This document shows positions 1 through 10,511 of a stretch of DNA of 64,000 nucleotides, piece after piece. Positions within the stretch are counted from its first letter, which is position 1, and each line of letters starts with the position of its first letter. The position numbers and the translations under genes were made by a program. Origin of the DNA: Paracyclopina nana. Its lineage: Eukaryota > Arthropoda > Copepoda > Cyclopoida > Cyclopettidae. The notes beneath the pieces are model-generated. The model was not told where the DNA came from and made no database searches. It saw only the letters and a list, made by a program, of their open reading frames with translations. Where the stretch lies: contig JAGUCH010000002.1 in the NCBI GenBank assembly GCA_019096065.1, positions 12,784,501 to 12,848,500 on the forward strand, given 5' to 3'.

Positions 1-2
1 TG

Positions 3-332
3 GTAGCCCAGTTTGTCGATCGAGCCATTGGGACATATCCGCAATGCGTGAGGTACACAGCCGGGGCCAGGCCCCAAAAACTAGCCGCGTTTGTGGAGAA
101 GTCTTGGCAACAAAAACCAAGGCGAGGACCTAGACTGTACGCCGATGTAGCGCGCGGGCGCCCTGTTGGCGCAGGAACGAATGGACCAGACATTTTGCAC
201 GCTAAGCGCTCCAAAGTCGATAAGAATAAGGAGCGTGTGAACTATCTCCTCCAGGCTAAAATGGAGGAAATGACCCCCAGCGACATCAAGGTATTCACTG
301 AGGCGATTAATGGATTTGTCGGGCAGTTCTAA
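3..332 (+). CDS. C-terminal part of an unidentified ORF cut by the window edge
   Basis: The reading frame is open from the left edge to a TAA ending at 332, so only the last ~109 residues are visible. They are basic and rich in Arg, Lys and Gly, with a short helical-looking tail (TEAINGFVGQF). I do not recognise a family. A basic tail directly upstream of a membrane glycoprotein would fit the end of a nucleocapsid or gag-like protein of the same inserted element, but this is inference from position only. The next 237 bases, up to the glycoprotein ATG, hold no long frame on this strand. Confidence 0.4.
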   Translation, partial: VAQFVDRAIGTYPQCVRYTAGARPQKLAAFVEKSWQQKPRRGPRLYADVARGRPVGAGTNGPDILHAKRSKVDKNKERVNYLLQAKMEEMTPSDIKVFTEAINGFVGQF

Positions 333-569
333 AAAATGAAATTACCCTTCAGAATCGAATTGTACATATTGATAAAATACTTGGTTGTGGGCCAATACTC
401 TTAACTTTTTACCATACATGTCGACATGCTATGATAATAAAAACCAATGGAAAAAAGCAAAGAATGTCTAGACATAGTGAGGTGGCGTGCCCATACTTGT
501 CTGGGTTTATAAGGAAAGTTAGCGGTCTTGGGGCCCAAATAGTTTCTGATCAGAGTTTGTGCTGGTAAG

Positions 570-2165
570 ATGTCGTTTGAATTGGCCTTCATACTCACCC
601 TTTTGGGATCTGGCACTTGGGGCCTGTCCAACTACCCAAATACTCAGTTCGTACTGGATGAGGCACTTTGCCATTCCGGACATGCCCTAGTTCCAGTTAG
701 AGTGGTCCATCATCCTAGAATGGTGAAAAAGGCTATGGTGTTAGATACGAAGGATTACAGTGGCCTTTTGCAATCAACAATTGGCGTCCTGAATAATATT
801 GACACCGTGGTAAAAGAAGTTAAGGACAAGGAGGACTTGGTCCATATTGGGAATATGTTGGCAGTTGGAGAAGAGAGTACCCCTAACACCATCGACAAAG
901 CTTGTTCCAAACGTCAAGGGTTTGTACCATTTGCCCCTAAAACTTATGAAGACATGGACGTTTTTCTAGAACTATTACGTTATACGGCAAAGGAAAGCCC
1001 TCTTGCCACTAAGGTAACTTTATGTGTAAAGTTTCGGATCGTCAATGAGGTACCTATGTCCTTGGATGGGAAAACCACATTTCCTCAAGTGGGGTATGAG
1101 AAAAAACCGGATGATGAGATAATTGCAGGTTACCCGTGTATCACGGTGTATTTCACTGTGGGACAAGGGCCGAGGACCATGACGTCAGTTAAAGCCCATG
1201 CACCACACAGTGATGGGAAGGCAACAATATGTGTTCAAAATGACTTTGTCATCACCCATAAGGACTTTGTCAAATCTGAATTGTCTGGGAGGAAAAGCTT
1301 CCTTGAAAAGGCCTACAACGCCGTGATGGCCCTAGCAGAATCAGGTAAATCGACAAAATTCACCGATGGCATGATAGCAAATACCACTCCACTGAGAGTA
1401 CCACCGAAAGTTTCTTTGGCCTTTCGACTACTGAAAGGTTTTAGCAAGGTATTTTTGAAGTCTGGATTATTACCAAATGATCTGCAGCAAGTATTGTCAT
1501 ATGCTGACACAGTTGTGCAATTTGCCAGAAATTTTGGGCAGGCAGGCACACGGTTCAGCTTACCAACTCTGGCGCATAATAGTGACAGAAATGCGGCCAC
1601 CATTACTAATGTTTATGAACCTTTGGCGAACACTGAGCAGAGTGGAGACTTTGTCACTCAGGGAATAGTTGGGTATAAAGAAATGGACCCTACCCCTGAG
1701 GTCACATATCATATTGTGTCACGAAGCAAAAACGGATTCTTACTGCATGATAGGTATTTGACCCGCCGAAATGATCTAGTGTTTGTGTCTCGGGAAATAC
1801 CCATCTATAGTGATTGCTTCGTTCATGACCATAATTTAACCGTGTGTGAAAACAAGGACTTTGACTTGACAGAAGGAGTCCAGCACTGTGCTAAAGTACT
1901 TTTAGGGCTAGCTCTGGGTGACCCTTTTGACGCCTGTGAATTAGAGCCACTTAAAACTAACACGCTCACTGATGTGGGATGTGCTAATTATAAAGGGTTC
2001 TTAAATTTGGTCTCAAGTGCAATGATTAATAGGACTTGTTTAAATGACTTCAAGAACTCGGTGGTATTGGAACCAGGATCCTATCAGATCCTTAGCAATT
2101 GTAAGGTTTCCTTGGAACTCAAAGTACTGGATACGAGGACTCTCCTTGGGAAAGTGATATGGTGA
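570..2165 (+). pseudogene. env-like type I membrane glycoprotein, ectodomain part (frame broken)
   Basis: This 531-residue frame starts with a hydrophobic signal peptide (about residues 2-18). It has many cysteines and a few N-glycosylation sequons such as NRTC and NLTV, as expected for an extracellular ectodomain, but no membrane anchor. The anchor and tail lie in another frame that begins at 2159, overlapping the stop of this one. I infer an envelope-type glycoprotein of an endogenous retroelement or virus-like insertion whose frame is now interrupted. No furin site or fusion peptide is recognisable and I cannot name the family. Alternatives are a programmed frameshift or a sequencing error at the overlap. 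No pol gene is visible beside it; anything further left is outside the window. Confidence 0.5.
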
Positions 2166-2455
2166 AGTTCTTTACAAAATTCCCTGAAGATGAACTTGGA
2201 GGTTTATTCAATAATTGGGAAATAATCCTGACGGTGAGCCTATTGTCTGCAGCACTGGGATTCACGTGTATGGGCATATTGATTTGGAAAAGGCGGCGAG
2301 TATGCAGCCGATGTTATGATGATGGAGGCTATGTGAGACCTAATACGTCCCGCCCACGGCTTCGCTACAATAGAGGAGATCGCAAGAAAGATGCTGACCA
2401 AAATCAGCGCCTTACTGTGCGAATGAGGGGCCTGGGAGGCGCGACGTTAGTATAA
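2159..2455 (+). pseudogene. membrane anchor and cytoplasmic tail of the env-like glycoprotein
   Basis: A 98-residue frame whose ATG overlaps the TGA of the preceding ORF. After about 20 polar residues there is one strong transmembrane segment (around residues 21-43), then a stop-transfer cluster KRRR and a basic, Arg-rich tail. Together with the upstream ectodomain this is the topology of a type I envelope protein split between two frames (the second frame is offset by -1). Whether it is translated separately, by frameshifting, or not at all cannot be told from sequence. Confidence 0.45.
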
Positions 2456-4133
2456 TAACTGTATCAACCTTAATGTGATGTAAGCGATCAATGACACCTT
2501 TTTTATATTTTTAGAGCTTAAAAACTATTTCAAAAGCTGAAAAAGTTAGGGCCGGGGAATGATGGGCAATAAGTACATCATGTCTCTGGTGCACGTTACG
2601 ACCAGAATAGGACTTGATTGGACCCCTCCAGTGGAACCTGTGGAAACCGTGGAGCCCGTGGAGCCGCCAGAAGTCCGGAAGGTTGCCCATTCACCGCTAC
2701 ATCACCATCTCAAAATCACAAAACCTCCCTTCTCAAAAAACACCTTTTCATCTCCTCCAACTCTCTGATTGTTGCTGCTGCTGCTGCTACTACCTATGCG
2801 TTGAGCCTTACCTATGGCAATTCACCTGACCTTGAGTGGAGAAGTTGCTAGCCATTGTGTGGAGGAGTTGCTAGCTGCTACATAGAGAGGACCTGCAGCT
2901 GCATGATAACGGAGAGAAGGAGATGGAAGCTGATGGAACTTGCTGCGATGCATCGAGTGGAGAAGGAGGAGAAGACTCGGGGAGTTCGATGGGGGACTTC
3001 AGAGAAACAAGACATGGACCAAGTGCACATGGCCCATTGAGTGAGCTCTGCCCTGCTATTGTCCCACCAAAGTTCTCCAAAGTGTGCTGAGGCATGAAGA
3101 AGATGGCCACAAGAATATTTACTGCAGTACTTATTTCTTTGTATTTGCTGCCATTAATTTGTGTGGTGTTAAAAGCCGAGTGAATAAGACAACCTTGTTT
3201 GACTTTGTTCGACCATAACTTGTATAGAGGTTTCCTGGGCAGTTATGCACCCTAGTCTGAGGCTGTTGAGGCCGTTGAGGACGTGGGTAGGAGGCCCAAT
3301 CACTGGTCTACAGCACTGAAGCTTGCCATGTGATGTATCTCGCCAGAGTTGGAGCACTGAGGCTGCGGCTTTGGGTCCAAGGCGAGTAGACATCCGGCCA
3401 GCACCCGGAGGCTGCGAACGGTACCGCGACCATGAAGCCGATGCTAACCATCCTAGGCTTCAGAGGGTGTGACCGTCGCACACCATATGACATACACAAA
3501 AGGTGATTTTTTCACTAAAATTGCTGTTGAGAAAAATACTTTTGAGTTTATTTTCATCATTTTTGAAAATACTGCATAGGTTTCAAGAAAAAGACAAAAA
3601 ACGTGATTTCCCATTGCTACGCCGCTGCGTTGATACTAGCTCTATTTTCACAATAGGGGGCGCTGTTTACCCTTGACGACAGGGACTATTTGGATTACTT
3701 CCATGGAATATGAGGGGCATTTAATTACTTAAAATCCCTCAAATTTGATTCAAGGGCTGTTAAGTATTTTATATAAAATCCTCGCTATATGAGAAAAATG
3801 TTGTCATTCATAAGTGCCTTTAGAACAGCAAAAAGTTAGTTTTATTGAATTTTAAGAATGTCTGAACTCTATGAGTGGAAAATGGCCTGCTTATCGCAGC
3901 GTGAAATCGGAAGATTAGTGCTTCCATCAATAACGATTATTTTGTAATTATTTTGCGCGTTTGAGGTTTCGTGAAACAAGCAATATTTTTTCCGAAAACT
4001 CCAAAATGCAAGCATTACCCACTTGCCCACTTGATTTCAGCTGAAATGTTAAGCAAAAGTAAGTGTAGCTATATTTGTTTTCATTCGAGTCATTTTTCGT
4101 AGAAAATTATCAAGAGTTAAGAAAAATCGCGAA
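2456..4133. other. Non-coding stretch, possibly the 3' end of the inserted element, then the PTDSS1 upstream region
   Basis: No convincing gene. At 2630-2680 there is a run of GTGGAxCC-type short repeats, and at 2772-2790 a CTG microsatellite run. The 2560-3500 part is GC-richer than what follows and could be an LTR, but its partner would lie outside the window. From about 3500 the sequence becomes AT-rich and resembles the flanks of the housekeeping genes. A dispersed repeat copy lies at 3689-3772. Confidence 0.4.
3689..3772 (+). repeat. Dispersed repeat, copy 1 (partner at 61255-61337)
   Basis: About 84 bp beginning TTTGGATTACTTCCATGGA and running to CTGTTAAGTATTT is nearly identical to 61255-61337, 57 kb away, with a few substitutions and small indels. 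The distant copy directly follows a tRNA-like sequence, so the family may be a SINE body. This copy has no tRNA-like head. Confidence 0.7.
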
Positions 4134-5551
4134 ATGACGAAGACCGCGGAAAGTGAGGAGGCCTCACCGGTCACGGTGATAAAAGTGTTTAACGACATCA
4201 ACAACAGACCTGTGGACGACATCCACATGGAGATTTTCTATAAGCCTCACACAATTTCGCTGTTGTTGGCGTGCATATTTGGCCTTACTTACACTGCATT
4301 TGTCAGAGATTCAAGCGACCATCAGAGCAACATTTTCGCCGGCTTCGTCGGAGTCTTCATTTTCTTCATGATCATTAGTGTGCTGGCCTTTCCCAACGGA
4401 CCGTTCACAAGGCCTCATCCCATTTTGTGGAGAATGGTGTTCGGTTGCAGCGTCCTCTACTTACTTCTCATTCAATTCCTCATTCACCTCGACTATGATG
4501 CAGTGCGCGCCATCATTATTTGGTTTGACCCCAAAATGACGAACTACACGATTGACAAAGAAAAGGAATATGGTAGGTCCTAGGTTACCAAACGTTTCTC
4601 ATTATTTCAATTTTTTGGCCTAGGCACCAATTGCTGGGATATAACCTTCGAGCGAATTTGGAGCCATTTTGACTGGTTTGCTTTCGGGCATTATTGGGGC
4701 TGGGGCATGAAAGCTCTCATCATTCGACATTATGGGATCTGCTGGAGCATTTCCATCATGTGGGAGCTGACAGAGATCTTTTTTGGCCATTTGCTGCCCA
4801 ATTTTTACGAGTGTTGGTGGGACAACATTATCCTTGACGTGCTCCTGTGCAACGGCCTCGGAATCTTCACCGGCATGCTCGTCTGTAGGTTCCTCGAGAT
4901 GCGAGAGCACCACTGGGAGTCGCTGAAGAATATCAGCACGAAAAGCGGAAAACTTAAGAGAATCTTACTCCAGTTCAGCCCAGAGTCTTTCAATCACTCA
5001 AGATGGCTCGACCCTGGCTGCTCATGGATGCGTTTCCTGGCCATATTCCAGTTTGTCCTCTTGTGGCAAGTTGTTGAGCTTAACACCTTCTTCGTGAAGC
5101 ATATCTTTCCGATGCCGGCCGAACATCCCATCTGCGTATTCAGAATCCTATTGAGCGGGCTCATGGCAGCACCCTCTACTAGGTAAACTGCATGATCAGA
5201 TTTGCTCTTTAAGGGTAGCTTAATCATTGCATATTTTTCAGACAATACTACACTTTTGTGACTGACAAACGCTGCAAAAGGCTGGGCTCACAAGCATGGG
5301 TGTTCATCTGCATTGCCTTCTCAGAGCTGATTCTTAACCTCAAGTTCGGGAAGGATCTCTTTTCGCACACCCAAATATCTCTGATGGTTGGTTGGGTGAT
5401 TGTCAACTTGCTCATATCCTTTTTGGGCGTCATGCTGTCAATGCAATACTACAAGTACCGTTACCCAGGAGAAGTCACCCTTGACCACCAATCAGGTCTG
5501 GCTGTCAAGGAATTCACCAAGATCAAGCCTAAGCGACCTCATCAGGAATGA
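4134..5551 (+). CDS. PTDSS1: Phosphatidylserine synthase (PTDSS1 type)
   Basis: Three exons (4134-4572, 4624-5182, 5242-5551) give a 435-residue multi-pass ER membrane protein. It makes phosphatidylserine by exchanging the head group of an existing phospholipid for serine. Family signatures are clear: [14 protein letters not shown] in exon 1, then [35 protein letters not shown] and CRFLEMR in exon 2, and AELNTFF-like and APSTRQYY segments across the exon 2/3 join. The pattern fits PTDSS1 (choline exchange in mammals) better than PTDSS2. Both introns are very short (51 and 59 bp) with standard GT-AG ends and phases that keep the frame. It lies tail-to-tail with CTNNBL1, 145 bp apart. Confidence 0.93.
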
Positions 5552-5696
5552 TTGCTTTGCTTGTATCATAAAAGTGACCGACTCGCTAGTGTCAAATTAA
5601 TGGTAATTAACTTAATACTTCCGAAGCGCTCTGTCATAGTAGCCTTAATCGTTAGTCATCAAAGACAATACAGTCATTTGTATTTTGCCGTTCATT

Positions 5697-7472
5697 TCAA
5701 AACTTATCCACCAATTGAAGTAAATACTGTCGCTCTTGCTCCTTGATTTCATCCTCACCATCATTCTCATCACCCAGAGTGCCCGCATACTCTCGAATTA
5801 CATTACGAATCGTATTCACGTTGGCTTTTCGCTGATTGAGGATTTGATGCACGCGCTGCTTAATGCTTGGAGCCCCGTTGGCACAGACATCCACGATGAT
5901 GTAGTCCACAAATTGGAGGACGTACAGGCCACCGTTCAGCCTCTCAAGGTACAACTCATCCTCGTCTAAATCGTCGTCACCAGCTTGCAGCCGCTCCTCT
6001 GTGAACGCGACTTTATTCACGTACTTGTAATGCAGCTCCATCAGTCGCTCAACCTTCTCGTGGTCAGATTCGGTGAATTTGGCCACCAATCGCTGTCGTT
6101 GAGCTCCTTTGCAGTTCTTGAGCAGGGAAGCAACTATGGACACGACATGCTCCTCGTGGCTCTCCACACTCACGCCTTTCCGTTTTTGCTTCTTGGGAGT
6201 CTTCATGAAGAGAGGAAAAATGGTTCGTAGCCCCAGAATGTCTATGAACTTGTTGCAATTTTCCTTCCCGTCGGGCCCAGATAAGGCATGATTGAGCACT
6301 TTCAAAGCTCCATTGCGCGACACCTTTTTCTCGCGGAGCATCAAATTCATCAACTGGAGGCCCTCCGCTTTCAGAAAAAGGTCTCTGTTTGGGGAGTAAA
6401 GAAGCAATGCACAGAGCGTGTCAAAGAGATTCTCCATGAGCTCCTGCTCCTCCATGGTGGAAGGGTCATGTCTTTTGTAGTAAGCCAACTGCTGAAGGAG
6501 TGAATCCATGGCACCCCCGACTACACCGCCAGGTGCTAGCTCAGCAAATAATCTTCTATTGCTGGGCTCGTTTTGTACCACAATCGAGAGGATTTCGGAG
6601 GCATACAGCTTGTTTGCGTCAAAGGGCACCTTGACCTTGAGCCTTTTGGAGACCAGCCAACTCAGGAGGCCAGCCTCAGCACACTCCTTGCTCACTTCCG
6701 GCCGAAATTCAATCAAATTTTCTATGATCGAGAGAGTGTTATGCACTCCATCCGATTCCTCTTTGGATGCGGAATCATTCAGCCTCTCCAGGTTTTGGAC
6801 GAGTAAAGCACAAATCTGCTGAGCGGAGAGGGCCATCACCAGTGAATTGGTGCCAGCCTCAGACTCGTTCAGGGTGTCCACGTCAGTCAATTCTTGGAGC
6901 AAATCCACAATGGCAACCGAAATATCCGTATTCTCGTGGCTCAACAGACCCAAAATGGAGGACACTACAGACATGTCCACAAGGATCGGGTACAAATCCG
7001 GAGCAGTTGCGACAACACGCAGCTCTTGAATGGCATCGTGCAGTTCCACCTCAGAAGCCATAAACTTGGGAGGCTCATCAGGGAACTTGATGCGCAACTC
7101 CTGGTTTTTGGCTATTTTCTTCTCAAAGTTGAGAATCATCCGTTTCAGCTTCAGCTCGTCGAGAATGTCCTCGCCAGATTGGTCTGCCTCTTCCAGCTTG
7201 GCAAGAATGTCCTCGGATGGGTTATTGTCATCATTGGCGGATGCTGCTGCTGCTGCAGCAGCCTCAGCCTCCAGCATCGCCATTCTCTGCTCCTCGAGCT
7301 TTTTCTGGGCGGCCTTCTTCAATTTCCGCCTCTTAGCAGCACGCTTTTCATAGGACTCGTTGGGGTCGTCGTCAAACTCATCATCCATGCTGGCGTCATG
7401 GCCTTCGGCAGGAGCCCCCGGCCTTTTTGGAGCAACCGAAGGCTTGAAATTGAGCAGCTCACTCACATCCAT
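5697..7472 (-). CDS. CTNNBL1: Beta-catenin-like protein 1 (spliceosome-associated ARM-repeat protein)
   Basis: A single-exon 591-residue protein. CTNNBL1 is a nuclear armadillo-repeat protein that binds CDC5L and Prp30-type factors in the Prp19 spliceosomal complex. The N-terminus starts MDVSELLNF and has an acidic stretch and a basic nuclear-localisation-like cluster (KRAAKRRKLKK), then a conserved core with QELRIKFPDEP, ATAPDLYPILV, VDLLQELTDVDTL, ADGVHNTL-like and LMNLMLREKK motifs, and a C-terminal RVHQILNQR segment. The ATG at 7472 matches the family start; a longer reading begins at a TTG inside splice-acceptor sequence and is wrong. A strong 3' splice acceptor (TTCTTTGTTTCCAG) ends 8 nt before the ATG, and the stop of EFR3 is only 35 nt upstream on the same strand. 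Confidence 0.95.
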   Translation of the reverse strand: MDVSELLNFKPSVAPKRPGAPAEGHDASMDDEFDDDPNESYEKRAAKRRKLKKAAQKKLEEQRMAMLEAEAAAAAAASANDDNNPSEDILAKLEEADQSGEDILDELKLKRMILNFEKKIAKNQELRIKFPDEPPKFMASEVELHDAIQELRVVATAPDLYPILVDMSVVSSILGLLSHENTDISVAIVDLLQELTDVDTLNESEAGTNSLVMALSAQQICALLVQNLERLNDSASKEESDGVHNTLSIIENLIEFRPEVSKECAEAGLLSWLVSKRLKVKVPFDANKLYASEILSIVVQNEPSNRRLFAELAPGGVVGGAMDSLLQQLAYYKRHDPSTMEEQELMENLFDTLCALLLYSPNRDLFLKAEGLQLMNLMLREKKVSRNGALKVLNHALSGPDGKENCNKFIDILGLRTIFPLFMKTPKKQKRKGVSVESHEEHVVSIVASLLKNCKGAQRQRLVAKFTESDHEKVERLMELHYKYVNKVAFTEERLQAGDDDLDEDELYLERLNGGLYVLQFVDYIIVDVCANGAPSIKQRVHQILNQRKANVNTIRNVIREYAGTLGDENDGEDEIKEQERQYLLQLVDKF

Positions 7473-7507
7473 GGCAAAAACTGGAAACAAAGAAAATGCT
7501 AATTAGA
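7473..7507 (-). promoter_or_regulatory. 35-nt intercistronic spacer with a 3' splice acceptor between EFR3 and CTNNBL1
   Basis: Read on the minus strand, the EFR3 TGA is followed by a possible branch site (TCTAAT), a pyrimidine-rich tract and CAG ending at 7481, then 8 nt and the CTNNBL1 ATG. There is no room for a poly(A) signal plus a promoter. The acceptor must be joined either to a spliced leader or to a distant 5'UTR exon lying upstream of, or inside, EFR3. Confidence 0.65.
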
Positions 7508-10036
7508 TCAATACATAAATATTTGAGGGCAGTATTTCATATATGGTTCGCTATCTTTCATGACTAGATATCCACTGGAACAATTAATCGTCTTGTCCAC
7601 GTCTAGAGGAGACATGGGAGTCTCTACAATGCCATCATCATCAATTTTGCTGAACAGCACGGAAAGCTGTTCGTTGAGGTTAGGTCCTGAGGGCTCAAAA
7701 ATCGAGCAAATGTCCTCTAATTTGCCCTCCACAAACAAGTCTTGCTTAATCTTCCTCCTCTCTTGCTGTTCTGATTGCTCTTTCATGGATGTGACGAGGA
7801 CACTCTTGAGGGCTTTCGTGGAAACCTCTTCGGAGAAAATCTTGCGCAATGCTTGTGGACTAGACGAGCAACTGTCAAGTGCATCCATTTGGCCAGCGGA
7901 GATAGTCGAGACCGATGAAGGCCTTCTGCTGGCAGAGGAGCTCATCATTGGTCTCGGATCATGGTGCATCCATGAACTTCTTGGAGACGTCTTGCTCCCA
8001 ACACTGGTCGTTCTGAACCTCGGCAACGAATCCATTCCCTGAATGTCCCGACCCGAATTCTTCAATGCCTCCTTGATGGTCTCAGTCTCAATGACCACGT
8101 CCTCATCAGGAGTGTTGGGATCCAGGCCAGGATTATATTCTTCGTGCAGCGGTGGCAACATATGCGGCGCCTTGAGCTGGCGTGCGCCAACCACCGACTC
8201 CAAATAAGCATCAATTTCAGGCACATTCACCATGATGGCCAAAAGTGCGAGCAGGGCAATCGAGACTGCGTGCAACGCAAATCTGTTCTCGGTGGACAAT
8301 GCCAGCTCCTTGATGGCAGCCGTTTGCATCGAGTCGATCAAATCCAACAAGTACAATGCACTCTCGTCCACACCAGAGGTTTCCACAGATAGTAGAGCAA
8401 CGGTGCAGTAAAGGGAATCCAGAAACTCTTTTGAGTTACTTTGCTCCAACAGGGCTGTCTTGAAACCCGCGTAGATTTTGAATACGCTGTTCTTCACAAA
8501 CAACTGATCAGCCCTGTTGGCCTTTCCTGGGAACCCATTGAGTCCCAGGCTTCCAGGACTGATTGTGGGTATTGACAGCTTTTCCAGATTGGCATGCCTG
8601 TCCACCAGGATTTGGAATGTTTGGAGTACCAACAGTCTGACATCAGAGTCAGTTGCATGCAGCAAGCGCAGCAACGAGTGAAGCAATCCAGTTGAAAAGG
8701 TGGACGAGAACAGCGTCGAGGTGTGCTTTTCAGCAACCGAAAACAAGGCCTTCATGAAGATGTGCTGCACGTCCGTGTCAATATTGCCAGAGGACGATCG
8801 GTGATCGCGCCCATGATCCATAGGAATCTTGCTCAAGATGAATGTCATATTCTCCGTCTTTTGGAAATCTGGCATTTTCGCAGTGTACTCTCCTAGAGCG
8901 CGCAGAAGAGCTGCTTGGTAGCACTGCATGGCCCTTGAGCCGGGATCTTCATATTTTCGGCCCAACGCCACAGACTTTTCAAGGTGCTTCAAAAGGGTAT
9001 TGATGATCTCAAGCACTGCAGGGCCCACCGTGGAGTCGCCCACACCAATGCCAATGATGCGAGCGAGGACATCAGCCACCATGCTCTTTGAAGGCACGGT
9101 GGTCGTTCTTGTCTCCAAATGGAAAAGTACTTGCTCAATCACGACATATGACAGATCCGGCTGAATCGAGTACATTATAGCATTGAACGTGTACACGGCT
9201 TCGAAGGCGTTTTCCACCCAGATTTTCTGCTCGTCCATGTGCCGCAAAACTGGCCCCAAAATTGCCTTGATGTCGGAAATGGAGGAGGCGCATGTGACAA
9301 GTTCTCTAAGGATTTGATCAGCCTTATCGCTAGCTGTGACCGTTTTACCACTTCCAAGAGGGTCTGGAGTTGCCCTTCCCACAGGACCTCCAGCCTCTCC
9401 CTCAATGCTCATCTCGCCAGCATTAAGATTGAACAGCAAGGAAGCTACTATCTTGTCCATATGCTTGGCTTCCCAGATGTTTTCGGCCAAATCTTCGTTG
9501 ACAGTCTTGCGAATGACTCCATACAGTCCTTCCAATCCTGAAATACGCAGCCTTTTACGAGTGCCCTCAATGTCACTGTGACTATTCAAGCACATCTGGG
9601 CGAACCGACTGATGCAAAAATCATAGCTTCGGTGGTACGAGGGTGTTTCTTCCTCGATCTTGGAAAACTTGAGGAACGAAGCCGAGGCCAAGACTTGCAA
9701 ATCCGGATCGGGGCTTTCGAGTAGCTTTTGAATGGTCTGAAGGAAGCTTTCGACGAAGAGGTTCAGCGTGCGCACGTGACACGCCGATTGCAGAAGCTGA
9801 TCCATCGCCTCGACTCCGATGAAAACTAGCTCCTTTCGGCCTCGGCTGACATCGCGTGAAATCCGGTAGGCCAAGTATTCGCCGATTCGGTCCAATTTTT
9901 CGGGCGATGTCATGGCAAAGTAGACCAGGGACTCCATTTTGTTCTTGACGAGGCCATCTTCAGCGTAGGCAGGATAGATGGCGTCCACGTGCCTTTTGAA
10001 CGCCGGCCGACATGGGGAACAGCAACACGTAGCCAT
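7508..10036 (-). CDS. EFR3: EFR3 homologue (Rolling blackout/stmA), plasma-membrane PI4-kinase scaffold
   Basis: A single-exon 842-residue protein. EFR3 anchors the PI4KIIIalpha-TTC7-FAM126 complex at the plasma membrane and so controls PI4P supply and phototransduction or synaptic signalling. The N-terminus has the palmitoylated cysteine cluster (MATCCCSPC), then the conserved DGLVKNKMESL, SPEKLDRIGEYLAYR, SRDVSRGRKE, ETPSYHRSYDF, VIRKTVNEDL and EAKHMDKIV motifs of the helical-repeat domain. The C-terminal third is Ser-rich and less conserved, as in the family. It is intronless, while most genes here have introns. It is head-to-head with the NXF gene (475 bp) and its stop is 35 nt before CTNNBL1. 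The last ~30 residues are not recognisably conserved. Confidence 0.94.
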   Translation of the reverse strand: MATCCCSPCRPAFKRHVDAIYPAYAEDGLVKNKMESLVYFAMTSPEKLDRIGEYLAYRISRDVSRGRKELVFIGVEAMDQLLQSACHVRTLNLFVESFLQTIQKLLESPDPDLQVLASASFLKFSKIEEETPSYHRSYDFCISRFAQMCLNSHSDIEGTRKRLRISGLEGLYGVIRKTVNEDLAENIWEAKHMDKIVASLLFNLNAGEMSIEGEAGGPVGRATPDPLGSGKTVTASDKADQILRELVTCASSISDIKAILGPVLRHMDEQKIWVENAFEAVYTFNAIMYSIQPDLSYVVIEQVLFHLETRTTTVPSKSMVADVLARIIGIGVGDSTVGPAVLEIINTLLKHLEKSVALGRKYEDPGSRAMQCYQAALLRALGEYTAKMPDFQKTENMTFILSKIPMDHGRDHRSSSGNIDTDVQHIFMKALFSVAEKHTSTLFSSTFSTGLLHSLLRLLHATDSDVRLLVLQTFQILVDRHANLEKLSIPTISPGSLGLNGFPGKANRADQLFVKNSVFKIYAGFKTALLEQSNSKEFLDSLYCTVALLSVETSGVDESALYLLDLIDSMQTAAIKELALSTENRFALHAVSIALLALLAIMVNVPEIDAYLESVVGARQLKAPHMLPPLHEEYNPGLDPNTPDEDVVIETETIKEALKNSGRDIQGMDSLPRFRTTSVGSKTSPRSSWMHHDPRPMMSSSASRRPSSVSTISAGQMDALDSCSSSPQALRKIFSEEVSTKALKSVLVTSMKEQSEQQERRKIKQDLFVEGKLEDICSIFEPSGPNLNEQLSVLFSKIDDDGIVETPMSPLDVDKTINCSSGYLVMKDSEPYMKYCPQIFMY

Positions 10037-10511
10037 TCTGAGGCTGAACTTTGAAATTCAACAAAACGTCGACCTTCGTGAGCATGTCATGAGATAAACA
10101 ATCAGAGGACTCGGAGCAAATAAAATACTCGATAACCACTTCAACTTGAAAAATAAATACAAAGTTCGCAGATGCAAGTGGGCAAGTAGGACTCGCAATG
10201 AAGAAACGAGTTGATTAAAGTTGATCTTCAAAGGGATGTTTAAATTGATAATGGGCCGGCAAAATTACTTTTTGACAAACTTTTGAATCAGAAACTATTT
10301 TTATTTCTAGTATTCTTAGACGAAATAAAGTTGCGAAATTGCATCACATTTCAGAGTCTCTATTTGCTAAAAGAAAATCTAGGAAGTTGACTTCAATTCG
10401 ATCGGTTTTGTCAACAATTGCGAAACACAAAAGCTGAAAAGCGTCAATCTTTTACTACATAGTGAATGGCGCATTAAACGATATCTCTTCAAGACTTCTC
10501 AACGCTAGAAA
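10037..10511. promoter_or_regulatory. Divergent promoter region between EFR3 (-) and the NXF gene (+)
   Basis: 475 bp between two outward-facing start codons, AT-rich, with no frame of note. It must carry the upstream sequences of both genes unless distant 5'UTR exons exist. I see no clear TATA element. Confidence 0.5.

Noticed and set aside
1313-1668. Overlapping frames inside the env-like ORF
   Set aside because: They are shadows of a longer frame that has a signal peptide and ordered features.
7473-7490. A longer CTNNBL1 start at a TTG codon
   Set aside because: It lies in the splice-acceptor tract; the family starts at the ATG at 7472 (MDV...).
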